64,000 nt of DNA, taken from positions 1,116,001 to 1,180,000 of the forward strand of contig NZ_JACCBW010000001.1 of NCBI RefSeq assembly GCF_013410035.1, given 5' to 3'. The notes beneath the pieces were generated by a model. That model was given only the letters and a program-made list of their open reading frames with translations. It ran no database searches and was not told where the DNA came from. Shown here piece by piece: positions 25,813 through 33,663 of this stretch (the stretch's first letter is position 1; each line of letters starts with the position of its first letter). This DNA is from Nocardioides cavernae (GTDB lineage: Bacteria; Actinomycetota; Actinomycetes; Propionibacteriales; Nocardioidaceae). A program made the translations under genes and the position numbers.

Positions 25813-26730
25813 TCACATGGTCACGGGGTTGCCGCCCGTGACGGCGATGACCTCACCGGTGACGTAGCTCGACTCGGGCGAGGCGAGGAAGACGAAGGCG
25901 GTGGCGACCTCGGCGGGCTGGCCGGCGCGCCCCAGGGGCGTCTGCTTGCCGAACGACGCCACCTTGTCCTCCGGCATCGTCGCGGGGATGAGGGGCGTCC
26001 AGATCGGGCCGGGCGCGACCGCGTTGACCCGGATGCCGTGCTCGGCGACCGACTGGGCGAGGCCGCGGGTGAAGTTCACGATCGCGGCCTTGGTCGTGGC
26101 GTAGTCGAGCAGCTCCGGCGACGGCGACGACGACTGCACGGAGGAGGTGTTGATGATCGTCGAGCCCGCCTTCATGTGCGGCAGGGCCATCCGGCACAGC
26201 CAGAACATCGCGTAGACGTTGGTCCGCATCACCCTGTCGAGCTGCTCGGTCGTGATGTCGGCGAGGCCGCCGGGCTGCGCCATCTGGTAGGCGGCGTTGT
26301 TGACCAGGACGTCGATGCGGCCGAGCTCCCGGACGGCCGTGTCCACCAGCGCCTGGCAGGCCGACTCCTCGACGAGGTCGGTCGGGACGAGCACGGCGCG
26401 GCGGCCGGCGTCCTCGACCAGGCGCGCGGTCTCGCGGGCGTCGTCGTCCTCGCCGTCGAGGTAGGCGATCACCACGTCGGCACCCTCGCGGGCGAAGGCC
26501 AGCGCGACCGCGCGGCCGATGCCGGAGTCACCGCCGGTGATCAGGGCCACCTGGTCGAGCAGCCGGTCGTGCCCGACGTAGGTGTCCTCGCCGTGGTCCG
26601 GCTTCTCGCCCATGCTCGCGGTGACCGAGTCCTCGTGCCCGGGCGCGGGCAGCTGCTCGCCCTCGGTGTCGGGCTGGTCGTGGACCTCGGTCGGGTCCTG
26701 GCGGGTCTGGTCGGCGTGTCCGTCGCTCAT
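25813..26730 (-). CDS. SDR family oxidoreductase with N-terminal extension (YghA-like)
   Basis: This classical short-chain dehydrogenase has 305 residues. An acidic, disordered N-terminal extension of about 55 residues (TEGEQLPAPGHEDSV) leads into the NAD(P) motif TGGDSGIGRAVA. The NNAAYQ strand, catalytic Ser in NTSSVQS, the YATTK pair (Tyr and Lys) and PGPIWTPL follow. The extension and GGDSGIGRA place it in the YghA/YhdF stress-associated group, often annotated as general stress protein 39-like. The natural substrate is unknown. It is transcribed just downstream of the flavoprotein gene, with a gap of 37 bases. Confidence 0.88.
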   Translation of the reverse strand: MSDGHADQTRQDPTEVHDQPDTEGEQLPAPGHEDSVTASMGEKPDHGEDTYVGHDRLLDQVALITGGDSGIGRAVALAFAREGADVVIAYLDGEDDDARETARLVEDAGRRAVLVPTDLVEESACQALVDTAVRELGRIDVLVNNAAYQMAQPGGLADITTEQLDRVMRTNVYAMFWLCRMALPHMKAGSTIINTSSVQSSSPSPELLDYATTKAAIVNFTRGLAQSVAEHGIRVNAVAPGPIWTPLIPATMPEDKVASFGKQTPLGRAGQPAEVATAFVFLASPESSYVTGEVIAVTGGNPVTM

Positions 26731-26767
26731 GGGGGCCCGGTACCCGCGCGGTGCGCGCCGATGCGGC

Positions 26768-28138
26768 TCAGCCGCGGGCGAGGCGTACGAGCTCGGCCGC
26801 GCGCGCCGTGCCCGGCCCCGCGTGCTCGGCGATCCGCTCCAGGACCCGGTCGAGCGCGGGCGAGCCGGCGCCGGGCGGGATCCGCGCCGGGTTGAGCGCC
26901 ACGCCGTCCGCCCACGCCTTGACGTCGGGCTCGGCGGAGAAGGCGGCTGCGTTGCGGGTGCCGATGACGTTCATCTCCACCCAGTCGGCCGGGGTGTCGC
27001 CATAGTGGTTGGGCGGGCACAGCCGGTTCTTCTCCGCGTCGTCGGTGCGGGTGGCCTCGACGTAGCCGGTGAGCGCCGCACCGAAGCAGGGGAAGCCGGT
27101 GCGGACGGTCTGCAGCGTGATCTGGTCGGCCCCCCACTGCGGCACCATCGGCGGCGTCCGGAGCCCGTGAGCGGCGCAGTGCACGACGACCGCGTCGTCG
27201 GCGACCCGGACGTCGGTGCCGTCGGCGAAGCGCAGCCGACCACGTTCGACCGCCCGCAGGTGGCCGCGGCGCACGACGTGCTCGACCGTGCGCAGCAGGT
27301 CGAGCTCCCACTCGCCCAGGATCGGCACCCGCGCCATCGTCGGGACGACCGAGCGGTCGAACCGCAGCAGCACCCCGGCCTCCTCGACCCGCAGCAGCAG
27401 GTCGTCGACGGAGTCCGCGGCGACGGCGTTCTCCCAGAGGTCGGCGGACGCGCCGAGGAAGAGTGCCGGGTCGGGCTGGACGACCGCGCGGTTGAACATC
27501 CACGGCTCGCGCGGGCGCACCCAGCAGACGCGGTCGGGGGCGGTGCCGGTCGTGAGCAGCCGGACGATCGCGTCGGTGGCGGTCTTGCCGGAGCCGACGA
27601 CGACGAACGGCCCGTCGGGGTCGAGGCCCACGACGTCGTTGACCGGCACGACCCGGACGTCGTCGCCGACCGCGAACGGCGGCGGGACCTCGGCGGGGAT
27701 CGCCGGCGACAGGTAGCGGGCGTCGACGACCCGGCAGTGCGCTGGAAGCTCGAGCCGGCGACCGTCCGGCCCGGTGACGGCGCGGTCGGCGTACGCGGTG
27801 GACGTCATGACCTGCACCCGGCCGGTGCCTTCGAGGCGCGCGCGGACGTCGTCGTAGTAGGCGAGCACCTCCGCCCGCGAGGCCCGGTTGCACAGCCCCG
27901 CCTCCGGCCCGTCGCCCTGCACCGCGTCGCTCATCGGCGTCGACGCGACGCCGTAGAACGGCGAGGGCTGGTGCAGCCGGACGAAGGAGTACGCCCCGCG
28001 CCAGTGCCCGCCGACCCCGTCGCGGCGGTCGACCACCAGGACGCGGGCGTCCGCGTGGTCCACGAGCGCGTCGGTGAAGGCGAGGCCCATCGCGCCCGCG
28101 CCGACGACCAGGTAGTCCGCATCGACCTTCTTCGCCAT
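26768..28138 (-). CDS. FAD-dependent monooxygenase-like flavoprotein
   Basis: This two-dinucleotide-binding-domain flavoprotein has 456 residues. FAD site 1 is ADYLVVGAGAMGLAF, followed by the VDRRDGVGGHWRGAY segment of flavin monooxygenases. The NADP site is PFVVVGSGKTATDAIV. The C-terminal half carries HCAAHGLRT. The overall plan matches flavin-containing or Baeyer-Villiger-type monooxygenases, but the full BVMO fingerprint is not seen. I chose the ATG at 28138 (MAKKVDADYLVVG) because GATGGT ends 6 bases before it and an upstream start would run back through the divergent promoter. The substrate is unknown. Confidence 0.83.
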   Translation of the reverse strand: MAKKVDADYLVVGAGAMGLAFTDALVDHADARVLVVDRRDGVGGHWRGAYSFVRLHQPSPFYGVASTPMSDAVQGDGPEAGLCNRASRAEVLAYYDDVRARLEGTGRVQVMTSTAYADRAVTGPDGRRLELPAHCRVVDARYLSPAIPAEVPPPFAVGDDVRVVPVNDVVGLDPDGPFVVVGSGKTATDAIVRLLTTGTAPDRVCWVRPREPWMFNRAVVQPDPALFLGASADLWENAVAADSVDDLLLRVEEAGVLLRFDRSVVPTMARVPILGEWELDLLRTVEHVVRRGHLRAVERGRLRFADGTDVRVADDAVVVHCAAHGLRTPPMVPQWGADQITLQTVRTGFPCFGAALTGYVEATRTDDAEKNRLCPPNHYGDTPADWVEMNVIGTRNAAAFSAEPDVKAWADGVALNPARIPPGAGSPALDRVLERIAEHAGPGTARAAELVRLARG

Positions 28139-28199
28139 GCGCCCACCATCCCGCAATCGGGTGATGGCGGGAACGTCCGGGCCGTCCCACACTGGGGGC

Positions 28200-28634
28200 A
28201 TGGCCGTGATGGGCACCGAGACGCAGCCGGCGACGCAGGCGCCCGCGCGCCGGCGCCCGTGGCTCGCGCTCCTCGTCGCCGCACTCGGCACGGCGCCGTA
28301 CGCCGTCGGCCTCCTGCTGCCCTACTACGCCAACGGCCTGCAGGACCGGCCCGCCGGCACGAGCCTCTACCTGTACGACCTCGCCGGGCTCTGGCCCTAC
28401 GACACGGTCCTCGGCGGCGTCATCACCTTCGGCATGCTCGTCGGCATGCCGCTCGCGCCGTTCGTCTCCGCCGGCGTCGCGATGTGGTCGGGCTTCTCCC
28501 TGTGGGACGCGCGGCGGACGCTCCCGGGGACGGGAGTGGCGACGTACGTCCTCGCAGTGCTCCTCGCGATCGGCTCGATCGCGTGGCTCGCGACGCCGCT
28601 CGCGACCGAGCTGGTCGCGTGGTTCCTCGACTGA
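28200..28634 (+). CDS. Small membrane protein, function unknown
   Basis: The 144-residue protein has three to four membrane helices (LALLVAALGTAPYAVGLLLPYY, a central VLGGVITFGMLVGMPLAPFV, ATYVLAVLLAIGSIAWLATPLA) and a short Arg/Pro-rich N-terminus. No family is recognised. The ATG at 28200 has CACACT ending 6 bases upstream (leaderless). A second ATG three codons later is possible. It is divergent from the flavoprotein gene; the pair share a 61-base regulatory gap. Confidence 0.65.
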   Translation: MAVMGTETQPATQAPARRRPWLALLVAALGTAPYAVGLLLPYYANGLQDRPAGTSLYLYDLAGLWPYDTVLGGVITFGMLVGMPLAPFVSAGVAMWSGFSLWDARRTLPGTGVATYVLAVLLAIGSIAWLATPLATELVAWFLD

Positions 28635-28658
28635 CCCGGGCTGCGCCAGACTGACCGC

Positions 28659-29123
28659 GTGCAGATCGTCCGCGCCGACTTCGCCGACCCCCGGCTGTCC
28701 GCCTTCCTCCAGGCGCACCTCGACGACATGGAGCCCACGGCGCCGCCGGAGAGCCGCCACGCGCTCGACCTGGCCGCGCTGCAGGGGGAGGACGTACGAC
28801 TGTGGGTGGCGTCCGACGACCACGGGATCGTCGGCACCGCGGCGCTGGCGCGCCTCGAGGAGCAGCACGAGGAGCTCAAGAGCATGCGCACCGAGCCGCG
28901 GGTGCGTGGAAGGGGCGTGGCGACGCGCGTGCTCGCACACGTCCTGGCCGACGCGCGCGCACGCGGCGTGCGTCGGGTCTCGCTGGAGACCGGCAGCATG
29001 GAGTTCTTCGCACCCGCGCGAGCGTTCTACGCCGCCGCGGGGTTCGCGCCGTGCCCGCCGTTCGGGTCCTACGTCGAGGACCCGAACAGCACCTTCATGA
29101 CCCTGGCGCTCAGGCCCGGCTGA
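28659..29123 (+). CDS. GNAT family N-acetyltransferase
   Basis: This single-domain acetyltransferase has 154 residues. The acetyl-CoA loop is KSMRTEPRVRGRGVATRVL, and the C-terminal part is SLETGSMEFFAPARAFYAAAGF, as in the YsnE/ElaA-like group. The acceptor is unknown. The start is GTG, with CAGACT ending 6 bases upstream. Its last 14 bases overlap the 3' end of the histidine kinase gene on the opposite strand. Confidence 0.87.
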   Translation: MQIVRADFADPRLSAFLQAHLDDMEPTAPPESRHALDLAALQGEDVRLWVASDDHGIVGTAALARLEEQHEELKSMRTEPRVRGRGVATRVLAHVLADARARGVRRVSLETGSMEFFAPARAFYAAAGFAPCPPFGSYVEDPNSTFMTLALRPG

Positions 29124-30897
29124 CGCCGTCGTCCCGGTGCGCCGGCAGCGTCACGATCACCGACGTGCCGCGGTCGCGTACCGAGTCGAGCTCGATCGTC
29201 CCGGAGTGCCGGTTGACGATCCGCGCGACGATCGCGAGCCCGAGGCCGGTGCCGGGGCGCACCAGGGCGGCCGGGTTGGTGGAGCGGAAGAACTCGCGGA
29301 ACAGCTGCGCCTGGTCGAGCGCCGAGATGCCGATGCCGGTGTCGTCGATGCGGGTGACCACCTCGTCGCCGCGCGGCTCGACGCGGATGGTGACCTGCCC
29401 GCCGGGATCGGTGTACTTGATCGCGTTGGACGTGAGGTTGGTCAGCATGCGGTGCAGCTCGTCGGGCTGGCCCGCGACCACGACCGGCTCGCTGGGCAGC
29501 TCCGTGCGGCACTCGACGCCGCCGGCGGTGGCAGCCGCGTGGCACTCGTCGTGGACGTCGTGCACGACCCGGCGCAGGTCGACGGGCACCGGCTCGAACT
29601 CCCGCCGCGGGTCGGACATCTGCGCCATCGTGAGCATGTCCTCGATCACCGCCCGCATCCGGGTGGCGCCGCGCGTCGCGGCGGCGACGGAGCGCCTGCT
29701 CTCCTCGTCGAGCCGGTCCACGTCGAGCAGCTCGAGGTTGGCGCTCATCGAGAACAGCGGGTTGCGCAGCTCGTGGCCGAGCGTGTTGACCACCTCGACG
29801 CGATAGCTGTCGAGCTTGCGCAGCCGGTCGACGACCGCCCGCTCCCGCTCGAGCTGGCGGGCGTTGGCCACGGCGCGGCCGAGATCGCGCCCGATGTCGC
29901 GCGCCGCGTCCCGCTCCACGTCCGTCCACTCGCGGCTGTCTGAGACCCGCGTGAGCACCAGGAAGCCGAGGCACTCGGTGCCCACCCCCATCGGCACGAA
30001 CAGCACCGACCCGATCCCGATCCTGTCGAGGAAGGCGAGCAGCCGGTCGGCGTCCTGCGGCGGCAGGCCGGGCTGCTCGGCATGGGCCCGCGAGAACGGC
30101 GCGACGTACTGGTCGTCCCAGTAGCGCCTCGCCAGCCGGACCACGGTGTCGTCGATCTCGGAGAACGGCGGGTCGACGTCGCTGCCCCGGGCGTACGAGG
30201 TGGTCGTGTGGCCCGCGCCGCCCTCGCCGAACGCCGTCAGCCACATCCCGACCGCGTCGAAGCACTCGACGAGGGTCTGGCGGCACGCCGCCAGGACGAG
30301 GTCGAGCGTCGGCTCGCCGAGGGCCCGGCGCACGATCTCGCGCGCCTCGGTGGCCATCCGGACCTTCTCGTTGAGCTCCTCGCGCTCGAGCGCGACGAGC
30401 ACGAGCGTCCGCGCGACCTCGGCGTAGCGGGTGAGCACCTCGAGCTTCTCGGGCGAGGGCAGCCGCCCGTCGCGCGGCGCGTCCACGCCCAGGATGCCGC
30501 GGAACTCGCCGGCGTCGTCGTAGATCGGCGCGAAGAGGGAGTCGAGCGGGTGCCACGCGTCGTCGCCCTCGAGCGGGGTCAGGTCGGGGATGTGGCTGTA
30601 GCCGAGCATCCGCTCGTCGATGCGCTCGTGCGGCACGAACCGCCACGCGCCCCACTCGTCGGCGTTCGCGATCTCGTCCAGCAGCACCTCGGTGGGCACG
30701 AGCGTGCCGACGAAGTCCGTGCTGACGCCGGCGGCGGCGATGATCTCGCACACCCCGTCGCGACGCAGGGTGACGGCGGACTGCTCGAAGCCGGCGAGCG
30801 TCGCGACCCCCTCGACCAGCACCTGCAGGTGCTGCCGGGTCTGCTCGTCGGCGAACGGCGTCACGTCGTCGCCGGAGACCTCCTGCCGGTCCTGCAT
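29110..30897 (-). CDS. Cytoplasmic GAF-domain sensor histidine kinase
   Basis: This 595-residue kinase has two GAF-type sensor domains (residues about 20-170 and 195-350), a coiled coil (residues about 340-365) and a HisKA/HATPase core. The phosphoacceptor is His375 in NTLGHELRNPLFS. The N-box NLTSNAIKY, D-box RIDDTGIGIS and G-box GTGLGLAI are intact. No membrane helix or signal peptide is seen, so it senses an internal ligand or redox state. No response regulator is adjacent, making it an orphan kinase. The ATG start follows a gap of about 70 bases from the LysR gene. The stop overlaps the acetyltransferase gene. Confidence 0.9.
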   Translation of the reverse strand: MQDRQEVSGDDVTPFADEQTRQHLQVLVEGVATLAGFEQSAVTLRRDGVCEIIAAAGVSTDFVGTLVPTEVLLDEIANADEWGAWRFVPHERIDERMLGYSHIPDLTPLEGDDAWHPLDSLFAPIYDDAGEFRGILGVDAPRDGRLPSPEKLEVLTRYAEVARTLVLVALEREELNEKVRMATEAREIVRRALGEPTLDLVLAACRQTLVECFDAVGMWLTAFGEGGAGHTTTSYARGSDVDPPFSEIDDTVVRLARRYWDDQYVAPFSRAHAEQPGLPPQDADRLLAFLDRIGIGSVLFVPMGVGTECLGFLVLTRVSDSREWTDVERDAARDIGRDLGRAVANARQLERERAVVDRLRKLDSYRVEVVNTLGHELRNPLFSMSANLELLDVDRLDEESRRSVAAATRGATRMRAVIEDMLTMAQMSDPRREFEPVPVDLRRVVHDVHDECHAAATAGGVECRTELPSEPVVVAGQPDELHRMLTNLTSNAIKYTDPGGQVTIRVEPRGDEVVTRIDDTGIGISALDQAQLFREFFRSTNPAALVRPGTGLGLAIVARIVNRHSGTIELDSVRDRGTSVIVTLPAHRDDGVSRA

Positions 30898-30965
30898 CGC
30901 ACCCCCTGCCGTGGGCGACCAGCCTCACATGCCGACGGCGTCAAGAGAACCGTGACGGGCCGGCT

Positions 30966-31913
30966 TTACCGAGCGGGCTCGGCGGTAGACGCGCCACGGG
31001 GGGCGTCCCCGGCGGCGGTCACGACGTCCAGCACCCGGCGTACGACGGGGGTGACGGCCTCGCGCGACCAGATCGCGTGCAGCTCCACGGGTCGGTCGGG
31101 GTCGGCGTCCACGCGCGTGTCACCGCCGTGGTGGGCGAGCTCCTTGAGGACCACGCCGTCCACCTTGAGCGAGGCGGCCGAGGCCGGGGCCAGCGAGACA
31201 CCGCGCTCGGCCGAGACCAGCAGCATCGCGGTGAGGACCTGGTGGACCCGCTGGTCGATGCGCGGGTGGGCGTTGGCGAAGAAGCGCACCGAGAGCTCGT
31301 GGAAGTAGCGCGACTGGTCGGGGTTGTAGCCGATGACGGTCTCGCCCTCGAAGTCGTCGGAGGTGAGCGGGCGGTCGACGCCCGCGAGCGGGTGGGTCGC
31401 CGGCACGACGGCCATGAAGGGCTCGCGCAGCACCACGCGCGAGCGCAGCAGCGAGGTGTCGAACGGTGGCCGCGCGAGGCCGATGTCGAGCTCGCCGCGG
31501 CGGATGCCGTCCACCTGCGCGTTGGTGACGCGTTCGGACAGCACGACCTCGACGTCGGGCAGCTCGGCGGTGAGCCGGCGCAGCAGCGGGCCGAGGATCG
31601 AGATCGCCGAGACGGCCGTGAACCCCAGCCGTACGACGCCTGCCGCCCCCGCGTCGACGCGACGGGCGAGGTCACCGGCGCCCTCGACGAGGTTGAGCAG
31701 CCGGTGGGCCTCCTCGAGGAAGGCGACGCCCGCACCGGTCAGCTCGACGCGGCGGTTGTCGCGCTCGAGGAGTCGCGCACCGACGGACTTCTCCAGCTTC
31801 TGGATCTGCCGCGAGAGCGGCGGCTGCGTCATCTGCAGCCGTTCGGCGGCCCGCCCGAAGTGCAGCTCCTCGGCCACCGCGACGAAGGAACGGACCTGGT
31901 CGAGGGTGATCAC
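30966..31913 (-). CDS. LysR-type regulator, probably of sugar-diacid genes
   Basis: This LysR regulator has 315 residues. The N-terminal HTH is VRSFVAVAEELHFGRAAERL followed by QPPLSRQIQKLE, and the C-terminal half is a periplasmic-binding-like effector domain. I chose the GTG at 31913 (VITLDQVRSF) rather than the GTG at 31934: it fits the usual family start, and TAGCCT ends 7 bases upstream. It is divergent from the TctCBA-UspA-enolase operon. A 24-bp near-perfect palindrome in the shared gap overlaps both promoters. The same half-site occurs at the kdgD promoter, so a role as regulator of glucarate use is a good inference. Confidence 0.88.
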   Translation of the reverse strand: MITLDQVRSFVAVAEELHFGRAAERLQMTQPPLSRQIQKLEKSVGARLLERDNRRVELTGAGVAFLEEAHRLLNLVEGAGDLARRVDAGAAGVVRLGFTAVSAISILGPLLRRLTAELPDVEVVLSERVTNAQVDGIRRGELDIGLARPPFDTSLLRSRVVLREPFMAVVPATHPLAGVDRPLTSDDFEGETVIGYNPDQSRYFHELSVRFFANAHPRIDQRVHQVLTAMLLVSAERGVSLAPASAASLKVDGVVLKELAHHGGDTRVDADPDRPVELHAIWSREAVTPVVRRVLDVVTAAGDAPRGASTAEPAR

Positions 31914-31920
31914 GACGCCG

Positions 31921-31991
31921 AGGCTACGATGCACCAGATGGATCAGTCCATGCCCAATTGGGCTTGGACCGGCATCGTCGTCAAATCCTAG
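31921..31991. promoter_or_regulatory. LysR operator and divergent promoters (lysR / tctC)
   Basis: A 24-bp inverted repeat (31946-31969), centred on CCCAATTGGG, has a single mismatch between its arms. Its right arm contains the tctC -35 TTGGAC (31964-31969). TCCTAG (31986-31991) lies 16 bases further. On the minus strand the LysR -10 TAGCCT is at 31921-31926, and its -35 falls in the left arm. The right-hand block GGGCTTGGACCGGCATCG recurs before kdgD with one change. Confidence 0.7.
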
Positions 31992-32027
31992 TGTCGGTGG
32001 TCACACCCCGAACAAGGAGCCACCACC

Positions 32028-33029
32028 ATGCGCAAGCAGACCTTCAGCCTGGCGGCCGTCGCCGCGGGCGCGGCCCTCGCCCTGACCGCCTGCGGCGGCG
32101 TCCAGACGACCGCGGGCGGCGGCAGCGACAGCGGTGACTACCCCACCGGCGCGGTCAACATGCCGGTCGGCGCGTCCGCCGGTGGCTCCTCCGACCTGAT
32201 CAGCCGGCAGATCTCGCGCGGCCTGTCCGACGAGCTCGGCGGCTCCTTCCCGGTGATCAACCGCGAGGGCGCCAACGGCGCGCTCGCCGCGGCCGAGGTC
32301 GCCAAGGCGCCGGCCGACGGCTCGACGATCTCGGTGCAGAACGCCTCGCTCTTCGCGATCACGCCCCTCGCCGTCCCGGAGGACCAGGTCACGAGCATCG
32401 ACGACTTCGACGTCGTGCAGGGCGTCTCGCGCGACGACTACGTCCTCGTGGCCAGCAAGGGCTCCGGGTTCGACTCGATCGACTCCTTCGCCGACGCGGA
32501 CGGCAAGGTCACCTACGGCACCACCGGCGTCGGGACCGGCGCCCAGCTCGCCTGCGCGCTGACCTTCAACGTCAACAAGACCCCGGCCGAGGCGATCCCC
32601 TTCGACGGTGGCGCACCGGCGCTCACGGCCCTCCTCGGTGACCAGGTCGACACCGCCTGCCTCCAGGTCGGTGAGGCGATCGAGAACATCCGGTCCGGGA
32701 AGATCGTCCCCATCGTCGTGTTCGGTCCCGAGCGCGTCGAGTTCCTCCCCGACGTCCCGACCGCCCAGGAGTCCGGCCTTGACGTCGAGGTCGCGCAGTA
32801 CCGGTTCATGACCGTCCCCAAGGGCACCCCCCAGGACGTGCAGGACGCGATCGCCGGCGCCATGCAGGCGACCTTCGAGACCTCGGAGTACCAGGACTTC
32901 AACGAGCAGAACAACCTCACCCCGATGGAGATCTCGGGCGACGAGGTCGTCGCGCAGCTCGAGGAGGACAAGCAGCGCTACGCCGACCTCGTCGAGGAGT
33001 ACGGCATCGACCTCGGCGACGCCAGCTGA
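32028..33029 (+). CDS. Tripartite tricarboxylate transporter, substrate-binding lipoprotein (TctC)
   Basis: This extracytoplasmic solute receptor has 333 residues. A lipoprotein signal peptide ends in LTAC (lipidated Cys22). A Gly/Ser linker and the Bug/TctC domain follow, with the ligand-site turn PVGASAGGSSDLISRQI and the later VTYGTTGVGTGAQLACAL. TctC proteins capture carboxylates for the TctAB permease encoded just downstream. The adjoining enolase-superfamily dehydratase and the shared promoter with kdgD point to a sugar diacid such as glucarate as the ligand; this is inference. The ATG follows AACAAGGAGCC. Confidence 0.88.
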   Translation: MRKQTFSLAAVAAGAALALTACGGVQTTAGGGSDSGDYPTGAVNMPVGASAGGSSDLISRQISRGLSDELGGSFPVINREGANGALAAAEVAKAPADGSTISVQNASLFAITPLAVPEDQVTSIDDFDVVQGVSRDDYVLVASKGSGFDSIDSFADADGKVTYGTTGVGTGAQLACALTFNVNKTPAEAIPFDGGAPALTALLGDQVDTACLQVGEAIENIRSGKIVPIVVFGPERVEFLPDVPTAQESGLDVEVAQYRFMTVPKGTPQDVQDAIAGAMQATFETSEYQDFNEQNNLTPMEISGDEVVAQLEEDKQRYADLVEEYGIDLGDAS

Positions 33030-33045
33030 TCGCTGCACCACCCAT

Positions 33046-33083
33046 CCCTCACCGCCACCCCTCACCGCCACCCCTCACCGCAC
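33046..33083 (+). repeat. 13-bp tandem repeat in the tctC-tctB gap
   Basis: CCCTCACCGCCAC occurs at 33046 and 33059, with a third, shortened copy at 33072. It fills most of the 70-base spacer. It may have arisen by slippage or may adjust expression between the receptor and the permease subunits. Confidence 0.7.
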
Positions 33084-33099
33084 CGAGACGGGACGCACC

Positions 33100-33645
33100 A
33101 TGAGCGAGACGACGCCGCGGCAGCAGGACGCGCCGGAGCACGACATCCTCGCCGAGATCCAGGCCGAGGTGGCCCAGGACCTCGCCGACGAGCGACCGCC
33201 CTCGGGCGGGCCGGCGTACCAGCTCGCGTCCTCGCTCGTCGTGCTCGGCATCGGCGTCGCCGCGGCGTTCCTCGCGTACGGCTACGGGCTCGGGTCGCTG
33301 CGGCGGCCCGGCCCGGGCCTGTGGCCCTTCGTCGTCGCGATCCTCATCGTCGTGCTCGGCGCCGTCCTGCTCGTCGTCGGTCGCCACCTCGACGACACGG
33401 AGAAGTTCACCCGGGCCTCGCTCCTCGTCCTCGTCGGCGCGGCGACCTTCGTCGCGCTCGGCTACCTGCTCCCCCTCATCGGCTTCGAGATCCCGGCCGT
33501 GCTGCTGGGCATCGTCTGGCTGCGCTTCCTCGGCGGCGAGTCCTGGCGCAGCACGATCGTCATCTCGGTCCTCACCACGGCGGCGTTCTACGGACTGTTC
33601 CTCTACGCCCTCTCCGTCCCGCTGCCCCACCTGATCGCCTTCTGA
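33100..33645 (+). CDS. Tripartite tricarboxylate transporter small subunit (TctB)
   Basis: This small membrane subunit has 181 residues: an acidic N-terminal tail of about 35 residues, then four helices (LASSLVVLGIGVAAAFLAYG, LWPFVVAILIVVLGAVLLVVG, LLVLVGAATFVALGYLLPLIGFEI and a split C-terminal hydrophobic region). The RRPGPGLWPF motif between helices 1 and 2 is the usual TctB signature. It acts with TctA in a secondary, receptor-dependent transporter. It lies 18 bases upstream of tctA. Confidence 0.85.
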   Translation: MSETTPRQQDAPEHDILAEIQAEVAQDLADERPPSGGPAYQLASSLVVLGIGVAAAFLAYGYGLGSLRRPGPGLWPFVVAILIVVLGAVLLVVGRHLDDTEKFTRASLLVLVGAATFVALGYLLPLIGFEIPAVLLGIVWLRFLGGESWRSTIVISVLTTAAFYGLFLYALSVPLPHLIAF

Positions 33646-33663
33646 GCGCGAGAGGACACCCCC

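Noticed and set aside
26582..28654. A 690-codon plus frame opposite the flavoprotein gene
   Set aside because: It overlaps motifs of the flavoprotein gene (GAGAMG, GSGKTATD) on the other strand and has shadow composition.
33046..33083. The 13-bp repeats as a regulator-binding array
   Set aside because: They are within an operon, contain no dyad, and look like simple slippage. They are listed only as a repeat.
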